From assembly GCA_001586965.3 (NCBI GenBank), contig LUCW03001905.1, forward strand, positions 1-32,118: a stretch of DNA of 32,118 nt, read 5' to 3'. Source of the stretch: Sphaeroforma sirkka. Taxonomy: Eukaryota; Opisthokonta; Ichthyosporea; Ichthyophonida. The translations under genes and the position numbers were made by a program. Shown in pieces: positions 12,895-22,273 of the stretch (the first letter of the stretch is position 1; every line of letters begins with the position of its first letter). A model generated the notes under the pieces. The model saw nothing but the letters and a program-made list of their open reading frames with translations, did no database searches and was not told the DNA's origin.

Positions 12895-15701
12895 AGGAAA
12901 TTCTATGTAATAATTTGTTTTATTTATGCTGTACCATAGTACTGGAAGAGTGTGAATAGTGGTATAGCAATGGGACTAACATTACTTCAATGTGACAAAC
13001 ATCACGTCATTCACTCCTATCACTATATGCCGCATCCCGGCACTCAGTTCGTCATGGAACAGCACTTGTGTCACACATTTCTCTCGCCGCGCATAGCCAC
13101 CTATCAGCCCTTTCTCTTTCTGTAAACAGCCCTATAACACACATATCTTCGTCTTGCTTTCCCACCCCCCGTGACCTGTTTACTCGGATTTTTTTGTCCG
13201 TATATGTTACATCCACGCAGGTGGTCATGCCGGTTAACATGCGCACAGGCACAGGCGTTCCTAAGATGGAGAACGATCTGACCATGCCCGTTATTCCCAT
13301 CCCCACACGATCTGCTGACCCGGTGGCGACCTGCAAAGAGATGAAGGTCATTCTGGATGGTGAGTGATTGGGTGTTATAAATAGCTTTGCCATTATGCTG
13401 GTTTGATACTATAAATTGATTACCAGTATGTGTATGTGCCGAGAAATGAAGATCGTTCGAGACGGTGAGTGATTGGGTATCATAAATAGCTTAGCCAGTA
13501 TGCTGGGTGGGTGCTATACATGGACTATTCGTATGTGTATGTGCCAAGAGATGAAGAGGGTGCTACAAGTAGATTATCTATATGTGTATAGTCCGCTGGT
13601 CCTGGAGATGAAGGTGCTGTTAGATGGTGAGCGAGTGCAATAATCAGATCATGAGTACGTGGAGTGAGCTTTATACAAAGATTTACAGTATGAATATATT
13701 TTCTTGATACTACATGAAGTCTAATTTTGAGAGATGGTGGGGATTCTGGACGTTGACTGCTGTACATGTGCTGAAAGATCCAAAATTTATTACCCAATTT
13801 CAGGTATTAAGAAGTCCGTCACGCCTTTGGTGATGTATCATGCTCAAACAACCATGGCGGCTATCCTCCCCAGTTTTTTGGTAAATAACATATTCGTTTT
13901 ATGGTATCATGAGAAGAAAAATTACCGAGAGTATAAAGTATTCATGCTGATATTTCGTTCGATTCGGTACTAAACTGTGACGTGGAGACAATATGTGTAC
14001 GCTGAATTCTCTACGTTCACTCGACGTGTATGTGCAGTCACAGTCACAGTTGGTATAGTCTGCAGTATACAAATTTGCCTGGGTGTGTAAAGTTATATAC
14101 ACTTGCATATACATATACGTATATTTGCTAAATATACATATAAGAACGTGCCAAAGCTGAATGCATTGGAATGTATGCGAGAAAATATATACACATTCCA
14201 TGCGCGTACATTAGTATATACCTAAATCCATACAAAAGTGCTCAAATTGTGTGCGTAGGAGTGTGTGATGTGTTCTATAAATAACTGACAACTTGACTGG
14301 GGCGGTGAGCTTCGTCCGGCACGACCTTGTCCTTCAACGTCTCCTGTGACGTTTCGCGTAGCTGAAACTATCATGCATGCACAGTCAGTGTATGTGTGAT
14401 TAGAAATAGGTTATATTGTCATTAAACGGACATACACGCAACTAATGACGCGATTGGTGACTTAGTGCCTACTTAGGCTACCCTCCTTTGTGCACATAAC
14501 TGATTATGTATGTTTGGTGTGAGTGTGCATCTAAGGTGTCATTGATTGTCCCTATCTTCAGTTGTAATCCGCACCTAACATCTCTCCATATAGTCGCGTG
14601 AAAACTCCGTTTACTAAAGGCCTATAGAGATATGCCCCAGTATTTTTTTTAGCCTCCAGCACAAACTAATTAAGCCGGGCTTGTGGAGAGGTGATGAGGT
14701 AGAATTAACGGATACTTCACAGAAAGTTACTCAGCTTTTCTTTTTACGCAATTCTTCTTTATATCATATGGATTCCTTTTTATGCAGCTCTCCTTTTTAA
14801 CGTATGCGTAAAGATGTTAAACTTCCCGTTTGTTGTTCGACTCCATACAGACATCTTTTATCCTTGACTTCGTAGCCAACAAGCACACTGCGGTGGTCAG
14901 CAATGGTACGTCTATATGTACTTAAAAATGGATATATTCGTATGTCTGTTTTTGTGTAATTTATATGCAAATCTGTTCTTGTTCGAAGTTCTATTCATTC
15001 TCACGTGCTTGCATGATTGGTCTGTTTTCCCTTGTGACTACTTTGATGAGCAGCTTTCACTACCATTTGCATATAATAGTTCCTGGGCCGGGTAGCCAGA
15101 TGTATATTGGCACGAAGAAGGTCAGCAACATGGTGTTTTGGGTCCCCCAGAGAGCAAATGTAAGTACACAGGAACTCAATGCATTCATAAGTACGATACA
15201 AATATGCAAGTATGATACACTTGTTGTAATTGACCTTTGATTGGCGTTTAGTATAGCCGTAGTCTATCGGTTGCACGTGCTAGAAGTTTGTCATGGTCGT
15301 AAACCAAGAAGTATCACTATATACCTTCTACTGTTCAGCAGTATCGCAAAACTAGACGTGGAGCAATTTGTCCGAGGTCTTTTCTATATATCTAGCACTC
15401 CACACTATCTTCGTGCCAGGAATATTGAACATATTGTGTACAACAATGTTTAAGAGATGAAATTATTTTTATAATATTTTAGAAAAAAATGTATTTCATT
15501 CTTGTCTGGTCTGTAACTCTCTGTATACTATGCATAATTCTGTTCCACTTGCAGATGGCCATGGGGTTCTCCATCATGACCATGGGCGGCAAACTGACCC
15601 TTGGTTGCATATTGGACACCTCACTTGGCCCACATGCTGATGTATTGTGCGAAGAGTATATGAAGACGCTTAAGGATCTAGAATCGTCTGTTCTTAATTA
15701 G
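4652..15701 (+). CDS. WS/DGAT-family O-acyltransferase, 13 exons, 516 aa
   Basis: Exons: 4652-4858, 6699-6762, 8762-8931, 9793-9888, 10727-10936, 11425-11548, 12178-12287, 12478-12549, 13221-13359, 13804-13880, 14851-14905, 15080-15159, 15555-15701. All introns are GT-AG and the phases agree throughout. Motifs seen: hydrophobic segment 35-52 (probable membrane anchor), GDYMWKLD 74-81, PLW 175-177, catalytic HHVIADG 203-209, hydrophobic [11 protein letters not shown] near 265-275, TVNDVL 321-326, SNVPGP 440-445 and a family-type C-terminus with [14 protein letters not shown] enzymes join acyl-CoA to a fatty alcohol (wax ester) or to diacylglycerol (triacylglycerol). The first His of HHxxxDG is the expected general base. 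The length slightly exceeds the usual 450-490 because of the N-terminal anchor. Met1 was chosen because the frame is open only back to 4571 with no earlier ATG; Met29 (4736) is the alternative. Wax-ester versus triacylglycerol preference cannot be read from sequence. Confidence 0.93.
5670..5990. repeat. (TA)n microsatellite complex, intron 1
   Basis: Nearly uninterrupted TA runs, with a pure stretch of about 80 bp near 5732-5810, broken by short GATA, TATG and CATA variants. It lies in the 1840-bp intron 1 (4859-6698). The rest of that intron shows nothing recognisable. Six-frame IYIYIY-type open frames here are repeat artefacts. Confidence 0.95.
6037..6428. repeat. (TA)n/(GT)n microsatellite complex, intron 1
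   Basis: A second compound tract in intron 1: TA, then GT with a GGGT interruption (6131-6156), then TA with a pure run of about 70 bp at 6249-6318, then GTGAGT variants and TA again to 6428. Confidence 0.95.
6895..6948. repeat. (TATG)n microsatellite, intron 2
   Basis: Short array of TATG/TATA units early in intron 2 (6763-8761). The intron sequence between it and 7340 shows no other recognisable feature. Confidence 0.8.
7341..7599. repeat. TA/TATG tract ending in a (GT)23 run, intron 2
   Basis: TATA and TATG runs lead into a pure TA tract (7521-7552) that passes directly into about 23 uninterrupted GT units (7553-7599). It lies in the 1999-bp intron 2. Confidence 0.95.
7899..8317. repeat. 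~30-bp minisatellite, 14 units, intron 2
   Basis: Fourteen head-to-tail units of 28-31 bp built on TATACTGCATTAACACCATG followed by AACACATA plus 2-3 bases. Units 5 and 9 share the variants TATAGTG and ACAAAC, and units 4 and 8 share ACGTA. This suggests a higher-order period of four units (about 117 bp) in the middle of the array. No open frame runs through it. Confidence 0.95.
8361..8510. repeat. ~25-bp minisatellite, intron 2
   Basis: About three clear units of TATACATTCAATCACATAGG type with a 24-25 bp period (from 8421), preceded by two or three more degenerate units with ACCAAACA. It lies about 250 bp before exon 3 and just after the 30-bp minisatellite, but has a different unit. Confidence 0.8.
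9580..9722. repeat. (TA)n then (GT)n microsatellite, intron 3
   Basis: Pure TA over about 65 bp (9581-9646), then TACATA variants and a GT run to 9719. It ends some 70 bp before exon 4. The remainder of intron 3 (8932-9792) has no other recognisable feature. Confidence 0.95.
9901..10052. repeat. TA/TATG microsatellite, intron 4
   Basis: TATA, TATG and TGTG units begin about 12 bases after the intron 4 donor. The rest of intron 4 (9889-10726) shows only repeated ACTTG(T/C) motifs near 10305-10355. Confidence 0.9.
11286..11322. repeat. Degenerate telomere-like repeats, intron 5
   Basis: About five imperfect units of CCCTAAA/CCCTAAAA type (AAAACCCTAAATCCCTAAAA and neighbouring variants) lie in the short intron 5 (10937-11424). 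This resembles plant- or algal-type telomere sequence, but the array is very short and could be chance. Confidence 0.5.
11689..11917. repeat. Compound TA/TG/TATATT microsatellite, intron 6
   Basis: TATG/TGTG units, a TA tract of about 90 bp (11719-11809), a short unique piece, more TA, five units of a TTTATA hexamer (about 11853-11882), then TA again to 11917. It lies in intron 6 (11549-12177). Confidence 0.95.
12321..12436. repeat. Degenerate TA/TATG tract, intron 7
   Basis: Imperfect TATA, TATT and TATG runs fill most of the 190-bp intron 7 (12288-12477), the second shortest intron. Confidence 0.7.
12720..12892. repeat. TA and (CATA)n microsatellite, intron 8
   Basis: TA runs (12723-12782), a CATA/CATC tetranucleotide array (12793-12850), then TA to 12890. 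It lies in intron 8 (12550-13220). Confidence 0.95.
13338..13630 (+). repeat. Tandem copies of the exon 9 end with its splice donor
   Basis: The last ~20 bases of exon 9, its donor and the first ~80 bases of intron 9 recur in tandem. The ATGAAG anchor is at 13341 (the real exon), 13446, 13551 and 13608, so the period is 105, 105 and 57 bp. Copies two and four keep donor-like sequences (GGTGAGTG near 13464 and GGTGAGCG near 13625). The copies are not extra exons: reading past the real donor meets an in-frame stop at once. Confidence 0.88.
13881..14850. other. Intron 10, no recognisable content
   Basis: This 970-bp intron lies between the exon ending LPSFL and the exon starting TSFILDF. I see no microsatellite of note, no supported open frame and no RNA gene. 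It lacks the TA tracts that mark most of the upstream introns. Confidence 0.6.
15160..15554. other. Intron 12, no recognisable content
   Basis: This 395-bp intron precedes the last exon. It ends with a clear pyrimidine tract and GCAG acceptor. I see no repeat and no gene inside. Confidence 0.6.
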
Positions 15702-15778
15702 TAATTTAAAGCCGCTTTCCAAACACCGCTCTCCCAAGTAACTCGCCTGCAAATATACAAGTTTGTAGCGAATATACC

Positions 15779-15781
<3 letters not shown>

Positions 15782-15815
<34 letters not shown>
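15782..15815. repeat. (TA)17 microsatellite
   Basis: Pure TA run about 80 bp after the stop codon of the WS/DGAT gene, probably within its 3' untranslated region or just beyond. Confidence 0.9.
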
Positions 15816-15817
<2 letters not shown>

Positions 15818-15842
15818 TAATTCATGCAGGCTAATCTGCTTT

Positions 15843-15880
15843 TACTGATAGTCTCGGACGTCTTGTAAAAACTATCAGTA
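15843..15880. repeat. 10-bp perfect inverted repeat (hairpin) after the gene
   Basis: TACTGATAGT at 15843-15852 pairs with ACTATCAGTA at 15871-15880 across an 18-base loop. It could form a hairpin in the 3' untranslated region; function unknown. Confidence 0.5.
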
Positions 15881-15956
15881 TTTGAGACCAGTGGCTCGGT
15901 ACTATCTGAAGAGAATACATTGCTGGGTATAACATCTTCCGGTGTTATCAGCTCAA

Positions 15957-15964
15957 TTTATATA

Positions 15965-16000
<36 letters not shown>

Positions 16001-16006
16001 TGTATG

Positions 16007-16044
<38 letters not shown>

Positions 16045-16075
16045 GTCACATATATACATGCATTACATATATACA
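15957..16075. repeat. TA/(TATG)n microsatellite
   Basis: TA, then about eight TATG units (15973-16008), then TA and CATA/CATG variants, about 250-370 bp after the stop codon of the acyltransferase gene. Confidence 0.9.
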
Positions 16076-16255
16076 TGCATATATACACGTATAATAATCC
16101 CATTTAAAGGGGCGGAATAATAGTAATACTACCTTACATTGTCTTCATTACATATCTTGTGAATGGTCTGGCTTGTGCAGCATGTTGTACTCTTTTGACT
16201 ACTGTTCGCATCTTCGTCTCGACCATCTCTTCAGGCCTAGGAACCGTTTGTGTAT

Positions 16256-17134
16256 GCGGACTTTGTGAGTCGTCCAGTGAACAATACCACTTTTCCCGCG
16301 TCTAAACGTTATCGAGAATCCAATGATATTACAAATAGTTTGAGGCCACCCGAGATGGACGCCCTTACTACATTCATACGCGAAGATATCAATTCTAACA
16401 TCGCATGAGGTCAGGCGCATTTTTTTCCCGATCGCCACAGCTTTGAACTGCTCCTTACTTTTAGATTTTATGCCTGATCAATCTAGTGTTCCTTTAAATA
16501 TAAAAGAATCATACCTATTTCGATCCATTACAACGCGAAAGTTTTGGTTTCCTTATTTAATCGCCCTGCTTTCATTGAAGTGGATATGATGCTCATGTTT
16601 ATATCAAACATAAATATCTACAACACATCGAAAATTGCAAACGCCCAATATAAATGTGATCAACCGAGTATGACATAATAATTCAATTAGAAAGCATTTG
16701 TGGCAACGGACTACACGAGTCTTTCCGTGAAATATACCAGTTTTATCGTGTTGAACCGTGATCGAGAATCCAATGATATTATAATTGTTCGTGGTGACAC
16801 CTGAGGTCGACGCTCTTTATTACTATAATTATACGCCCAGCTATAAATTCTGCCAACGCATGAGGTCAGACACGTTTTTTCCTCGATCGCCACAACATTG
16901 GACTTTTCCATGCTTATAGACTATGCCTGTCCAATCTAGTGTTCCTTTAAATGTCAACATATCAGAACCGTTATAATTCATAACAGCTCTAGGTAGGTGG
17001 GTACATTCCCCCCGCTGTCATCCAGGTAGGTATGATGTTTAAGTTTTAAATCAAATGAACACAAGTATCTACAAAACGTCAAAAACTGCAAACGCTCAAT
17101 ATAAATATGATCAGCCGAGTATGATTATACATTG
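16256..17134. repeat. ~450-bp diverged tandem repeat, two units
   Basis: Unit one runs from about 16256 and unit two from about 16706. Shared landmarks include ATCGAGAATCCAATGATATT, GCATGAGGTCAG, TCTAGTGTTCCTTTAAAT and CCGAGTATGA, in the same order with a constant offset near 450. A third, partial copy lies at 20221-20410. On the minus strand the units translate to related stretches (LTSC..RI...AY..S), so the family may once have been coding. I do not recognise the family. Confidence 0.85.
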
Positions 17135-18824
17135 TAATAGACCTATCCAAAGTTCTGTCTTCAGAGAAAGTGATACCTAGTGGGTTTTGGGTGCCACATT
17201 CAGAACCACATGCAGCAAACAGACACATACCGAGGATTCGTAGGGTGTTTGCCAACATGGATATTCAAGAGTATCACATCAAAGAAGAAGAAATGCATAA
17301 GAATCGAAGAGCTTGAGCCTTTTATTGCAAACAGAATATGTTTTGTTGACGCAGCATCACTGATTCATCCATCGTGCGCTGTGCTAGGAACAACATATAC
17401 AATATAAAGCGAATAGCGAGTAGTATACATGATAAAGGATCAGTAGGTTGTACACCAGAGCTTACAAAAACCATAGTGTCAGTACTTAATCTCGTTTACA
17501 ATACATTCACAACCACACTATCTTGTATGCCTTATTTCGTTTTCGAGGGGAACACGACGCCTATGAAGCGTACTGAAAGAGCAAAAAGAAACATGAGAGC
17601 GCGATAATCATACACACTCTGGAAGTCTCTGCCCGATAATCACGGGGGAAGTGTGAATGGGTAAAAATTGCTCCGAGAAGCTTCAATCGAAGAACTTATG
17701 AAATCAGAATTAGTTTGGGGCTTTGTGCAGAGATGCAATTTGACAAACGTGATGATGACGTTTTCGTGACAAGCTGACCCGATTCGATGTATGTATATTT
17801 ACGAAAGAAGAGCGAAAGATTTCTTTTAAGAAGTTGGTGTCAAGCGTAGATGATAAGCTCAGAGTTGAACGCTGTTTTATTTCTTTCTTATGTGATGTTT
17901 AAAGGGTGTGATTATACCTCTTACCTGCAATTTAAAGGTGATCCATTGTGCGGAAAGAGAATGAACGTTTTTATGGCTGTGGTGAAGGCCTACATAGTTG
18001 TTAAGAATGCTTCTGACACGCAGAGTATACTCGATTCCCTGCGTATAATTCTTGGTAGAAGGTGACGAGTCATTGTGGTATGCGTTGCACAGTTTTCATG
18101 ATAGATGGTTGCTCACATTCACTGGACTTAAATGATTTCATTATCTGGTGAAAAAGCGACGTATTCTTCACCGGTTCTAAACAAGAAGCAACACTAGTAC
18201 AAGCTTATTCAGGTGGCACATACAATCCTTTCATACAACAACATCAACCCTCAGTCACGCTTGAGATAACACCGCTTCCGCAAATATATACCTATACATA
18301 TGCACATATATCTGGTGTAGCTTAGCAAAAATTGCCTTTTGTACATCTTAACAGCTACCTATCAGAAAGTTGAACAGCGCGTAGCCACACATGGTGCGAG
18401 TGCAGATAATGAACTAATAAACACTACAGCCACAGTCGGTTATAAGATCCGTTTTTCAGCAGTATCCTCGAAAGCCGCAATTTGTGCTGCTGCAAACATA
18501 CCGAGATCGATGATGAACTCGCAGATGGAGGCGCATACCAATGTGCGCACTACAAACACTAGTATGGGCTGTATGCATGCAAGCCGGTTTTGGACGCATA
18601 TTTCCAGACATGTGTTTCGTTGAAGTCGGAGATGCTAATGATATCTGTACCAGCCGACCGTAAAAGTAACATGTACCTACTGGTAAACTTATTGCGGATG
18701 TATGTGTACCTCTATACAAATGTATTGCTGAAAAGCCTTTAACGACTGCTATACGGCAGGACAAAACTTTAGTGAAAAGGACACACTGCCATGGTGATGA
18801 GATCATACTTATGAGGATAATAGT
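17135..18824. other. Intergenic sequence, only weak coding remnants
   Basis: Short open frames occur (for example 17180-17407, 17850-18065 and 18339-18623 on the plus strand). None shows a domain I can name. Apart from the weak integrase-like piece at 17410-17607, I cannot support a gene here. Confidence 0.4.
17410..17607 (+). mobile_element. Possible integrase-like remnant
   Basis: The frame contains VLNLVYNTFTTTLSCMPYF followed by VFEGNTTP, which resembles the end of a retroelement integrase core (a YNT...S..TP..LVFG pattern). The match is short, no catalytic residues are visible, and no LTRs can be paired with it. If real, it is a small fragment of an old broken element. Confidence 0.3.
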
Positions 18825-19010
18825 TTGCAACCTATTGTAAGGAAAGAACATTTCCTCGGAACGCGTGTTTCTCAGAGACCAGGTCTCAAAGAATTCATAA
18901 ATCTTTATCCAAACGAATCCCTGCCGTTTGAAGGTACAGAGCATGAAGGGCTTACGGAACGACTCAACTATTTCGCACTCATAAATGATGTTGCCAGTCT
19001 ACTCTACTAA
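18825..19010 (+). pseudogene. Unrecognised frame with a duplicated 3' end
   Basis: A 61-codon frame ends PFEGTEHEGLTERLNYF...NDVASLLY and a stop, followed two bases later by an AATAAA (19012-19017). I do not recognise the protein. The last ~33 codons, the stop and the poly(A) signal are repeated in tandem 146 bp downstream with the frame kept (see 18907-19198). It could be the last exon of an unknown gene or the end of a mobile-element protein. No partner exon upstream could be supported. Confidence 0.35.
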
Positions 19011-19198
19011 CAATAAATAAAGAAGAACTTACTCGTTGTTGGGGTAATAAATATTTAAACGAACCTCTGTCGTTTGAAGGTACAGAACATGAAGGGCTTA
19101 CGGAAAGACTCAACTATTTCTCCCTCATAAACGATGTTGCGAGTCTACTGTACTACCAATAAATAAACAGCAACTTACTCGTTGTTGGGGTAATAAAT
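18907..19198 (+). repeat. 146-bp tandem duplication of a coding 3' end
   Basis: Two head-to-tail copies with an exact 146-bp period: the CGTTTGAAGG landmark is at 18925 and 19071, and AATAAA at 19012 and 19158. Both encode EGTEHEGLTERLNYF and INDVASLLY and then stop. In the core most differences are synonymous (GAG/GAA, CGA/AGA, AAT/AAC, GCC/GCG, CTC/CTG), with amino-acid changes mainly at the start plus one Ala/Ser. Confidence 0.9.
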
Positions 19199-20220
19199 TA
19201 TTGATATACAACTAGCGTGCTCTCACGACGGGGGAGATGATATCCGTATGATAGAAGCAAATTTCCGCTGCCATGCAAAAGAAGTAGAAATTTTCCATTC
19301 GGACCTCCTGAGCGAGTGTAAAGCATTTCTTAGCCCTTTGTGTAAGTATAGATATATCAGTAGCAGTACATAACGTCGGTTCTTAGCTAGATGTGATAAA
19401 TAGTTAGCAAAAGGTGCATATTCAAGCACAAATACATTTAACTAATTGATCGATATTGAATACTCATGCCCGCAATTTGCACGTTTTATGTGTATAGGTG
19501 GGCGAGCAATATGCTTTGATTCATCGTTTTAATACTCTGTAAAGTGACCATCCTTCGCAAGTGTCAGCGGATTATTATAGGTCACTCTAAGTGGCAATAA
19601 GTCTTGTATGTTAAATCCTTCATCGCCCACCACGCTGGTTCCTGGCTTAAAATTGCAAAATAGAAACTTCTTGCATGCTATGAAAATTTGTATTCACTTA
19701 TAAGTCTAGGGAACAAGGAAGATGTATATACAGTATGCCAAGCTGCTCCCTTTCCCAAAGTTTACTTGTGTTAACCTCTCTGTGCGAGGCGTTCGATTGC
19801 CAGAAACTATGACATTTCTGTTTTTCTTGCCTTGGAAAGCTGTACTGAGGTGTATTCCTCTGTGCACACCTGTTTGTAATTTTCTGCAGCACAAGACATA
19901 GCACCTACACAATTTCAGCATCAGCCGACTACCTCTATCATTATTACACTGGTGTTTACAAAAAGGTGTATGCAACTTTACATGCACGTTAGCACGTGTG
20001 AACCGTTACAAAAATAACTATTGTGTTTTAAAATAGGTTAAGCGCCGCTTTTGTGAGAATGTGCTAAAATATATACATTATTGGTGGGTCTATTGTCTCA
20101 TCTAACCAATAAATAATTTTCTGATAAACTAAGACAGTTATTTAGTACAATCATCTGTCTCTATAGGCAAATAGTCGAGAGGTTTTAACACGACCATAAT
20201 ATTCCAACTAAAAAAAATCA
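19199..20220. other. Intergenic stretch with nothing recognisable
   Basis: No supported gene, RNA or repeat. Short minus-strand open frames (for example 19706-19987) show no domain I can name. Confidence 0.4.
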
Positions 20221-20410
20221 TGTCAGCGGACTATACGAGTCCTTCAGTGAAACATATCAGTTTTACCACGTTAACCGCGATCAAGAATCCAATGATACTG
20301 CTATTGTTCCGGGCGACACTCAAAATCGACGCCCTTACTGCATTTATACGCCCAGCTATCACTTCTGCCACTGCATAAGGTCAGACGCGTTTTCCCCAGA
20401 TCGCCATTAC
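20221..20410. repeat. Third, partial copy of the 16256-17134 repeat
   Basis: It shares GCGGACTA.ACGAGTC, AGAATCCAATGATA, CGACGCCCTTACTGCATT, ATACGCCCAGCTAT, AAGGTCAGACGCGTTTT and GATCGCCA with the tandem units, in the same order. It covers roughly the first 190 bp of the unit. Its end abuts the LINE-like fragment that follows. Confidence 0.8.
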
Positions 20411-20502
20411 AATACAATTACGCTTGCGCACGAGAAATCTGACTGACATTAACCCACAAAGACTCAACATGAACAACGCAGCACACACAGATAAGTGTTT
20501 GA

Positions 20503-20950
20503 ACGTTATCGATTTTAAGTCAGGTTGATGTTATGTGTGTGGTCGAAACCTGGCATAACACCACATTTCTTAATCATATACGCTCGAACACACGCTATCA
20601 TATACTACGTCACAATACACGGCATAATATCTTACACCCTTCACACTGTGGTATTGATATCTTTTCCAAACACCACCCATCGGATTTTCAACTTGTACAC
20701 TCTTCACCGTACGCGGTGTTCTTTGTGTGCTTTGGTGTTAATATGGCCGTGTTCTACTTTCCACTCAAATCACTTACTGAAGAAGACGTCAGGCGATATA
20801 TGAATTCCTCTGAGATCGGCGGTTTCCAACCAGATGTCGTGTGGGGAGATTTCAACTTCAAAGCCCGGAAGTATGGCCACGCATCTACAAATCACGGACT
20901 ACGTATGAAAACGATTGAGACTACTTTGCGTAATACGTGGCACTTGGACT
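20503..20950 (+). mobile_element. LINE-like endonuclease (EEP) domain fragment
   Basis: From 20503 the open frame reads ILSQVDVMCVVETWHN, then a segment with HCGIDIFSK, then FQPDVVWGDFNFKARKYGH and TNHGLRMKTIETTL. This fits the exonuclease-endonuclease-phosphatase fold of LINE apurinic-like endonucleases: the ETW glutamate and the GDFN aspartate and asparagine of the active site are visible. The C-terminal part with the SDH motif and any reverse transcriptase are absent, because the sequence runs into the minus-strand copia fossil near 20950. The open frame continues to 21084, but that part is antisense to the copia frame. A host EEP enzyme is a less likely alternative. Confidence 0.7.
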
Positions 20951-22095
20951 ACCTCTTCACTAGGTCTCGGACTTCTTTGGTCGCTGCGTCCATCCACTCC
21001 TTTTTATTGGAAGAATTGTCAATCTCCCAGAAGGTCTTGGGAATTGGGATCTGCGCCGGCCTCGCCAGCGTTGGTTGTTGCTGATGTTGAGTAGCTAAAA
21101 AGGCAGTTGTCGAGTTTGTTCTTTGTCGAGAGCGACAACTGTTATTGCTCTTGTAGTTCATCCAAGCTGGATTATCTGAAATTTGCAAATTTGTAACCTC
21201 TCTCGAAGATCGGCGACCAGCCTTTTTCCGCTTTGGAATGTGAGCGGATATGGTGTCAGTTTGATCTTTGGAAGCAGTAGAACAATTTGATTTTGATAGA
21301 ACGTCAGAGTACACCGGTTCTCGATGGCGTTTACTAGAGGCGGCTCGAGTATTTTCACCTGGTTCCATAGGCCGTAAAGATACGGTCGATAAGTCGTCAT
21401 TCGTCGGCTCAGCATTTCTTCCTGTAGTCTGCTCCGTACATTGTCCATCCTTCCATATGTAAAATTCATCCTCAAAAAACATATATCTCTGGTTCGTGAT
21501 ACTCTGTTGGTTTCTGGACTAAAAACTCGGAAAGTATCAGAGGTGGTCGCTGGGGGTTAGCCACCACAATTTCACGGCGAGCGCGCTTATCCCATTTGTT
21601 GCTTTTAGTCGTCTTTCGCCATAAACTTTTGCTGCCGAAGGTTCGAAAACGGTCATAATTCGGGTTTTGGCCAGTGAATCTTTCGATTGGCGTTGTCGGG
21701 TTCCTCTTACTCCCGACGTTGTTATGAGCGTCTGTGACATGTTGGTATTCCTCACTCCAAAATTCGTCACCTAAGCCGGAGTTGTGCAGAGTCGCCCTAG
21801 CTCTTCCTAAATTGGTACGGTGACTTTGCTCAATTTTTCCGTTGTTGCGGCGAGTCTTTCGGTGTTGATCGAACGTCGTCGCCAAGTCTTCGTAAGTTAG
21901 TCTCTACTTCCTTATCCACAAATTCCGAGCCTCGGTCGAATTGTAAAACGTTTGCTTTTCTTCCACTCAGTAATGTTATATCGTCTAGTGCCCCGAGTAA
22001 GGCGTCATTTTCTACTGGCGCCTTCTTGGTGGATAGTGGTGAGAGACTACAGTAGTAGGCGTATTTCTATATACGTTGATAACGTTTTACGTCGT

Positions 22096-22212
22096 CAGCC
22101 CGAGAGTAATTTGGGACTTGTTCTCAAATTAATATAAGTATAGGTGGGTTAGCCCGAGAGAACGTAAGAGTAATTTGAGACTTCTTCTCAGATTATTCTA
22201 TTTATAGGATAC
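22096..22212. repeat. Two-unit ~55-bp tandem repeat
   Basis: AGCCCGAGAGTAATTTGGGA (from 22097) and AGCCCGAGAGAACGTAAGAG (from 22151) begin two related units that share GTAATTTG.GACTT.TTCTCA and a TATAGG end. It lies beside the inverted repeat within the copia fossil. Confidence 0.65.
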
Positions 22213-22273
22213 GGGCCACCGGCTAGCCGAGAGCCGAGGTCCAAGACTGAGTGTAGTAACAGAGAATATGATG

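Larger units (their letters stand above)
15702..16255. other. 3' flank of the acyltransferase gene
   Basis: No AATAAA follows the stop codon closely, so the poly(A) site is not fixed. The stretch contains a TA tract (15782-15815), an inverted repeat (15843-15880) and a TA/TATG tract (15957-16075). No further gene is visible. Confidence 0.5.

Noticed and set aside
13221-13630. Intron 9 repeat copies as extra exons of the acyltransferase
   Set aside because: Reading past the exon 9 donor meets an in-frame stop at once, and no acceptor precedes the copies.
20951-21084. Extension of the endonuclease frame beyond the copia boundary
   Set aside because: This part is antisense to copia RT-start sequence (PKTFWEIDNSSNKKEWMDAA) and has no similarity to an endonuclease.
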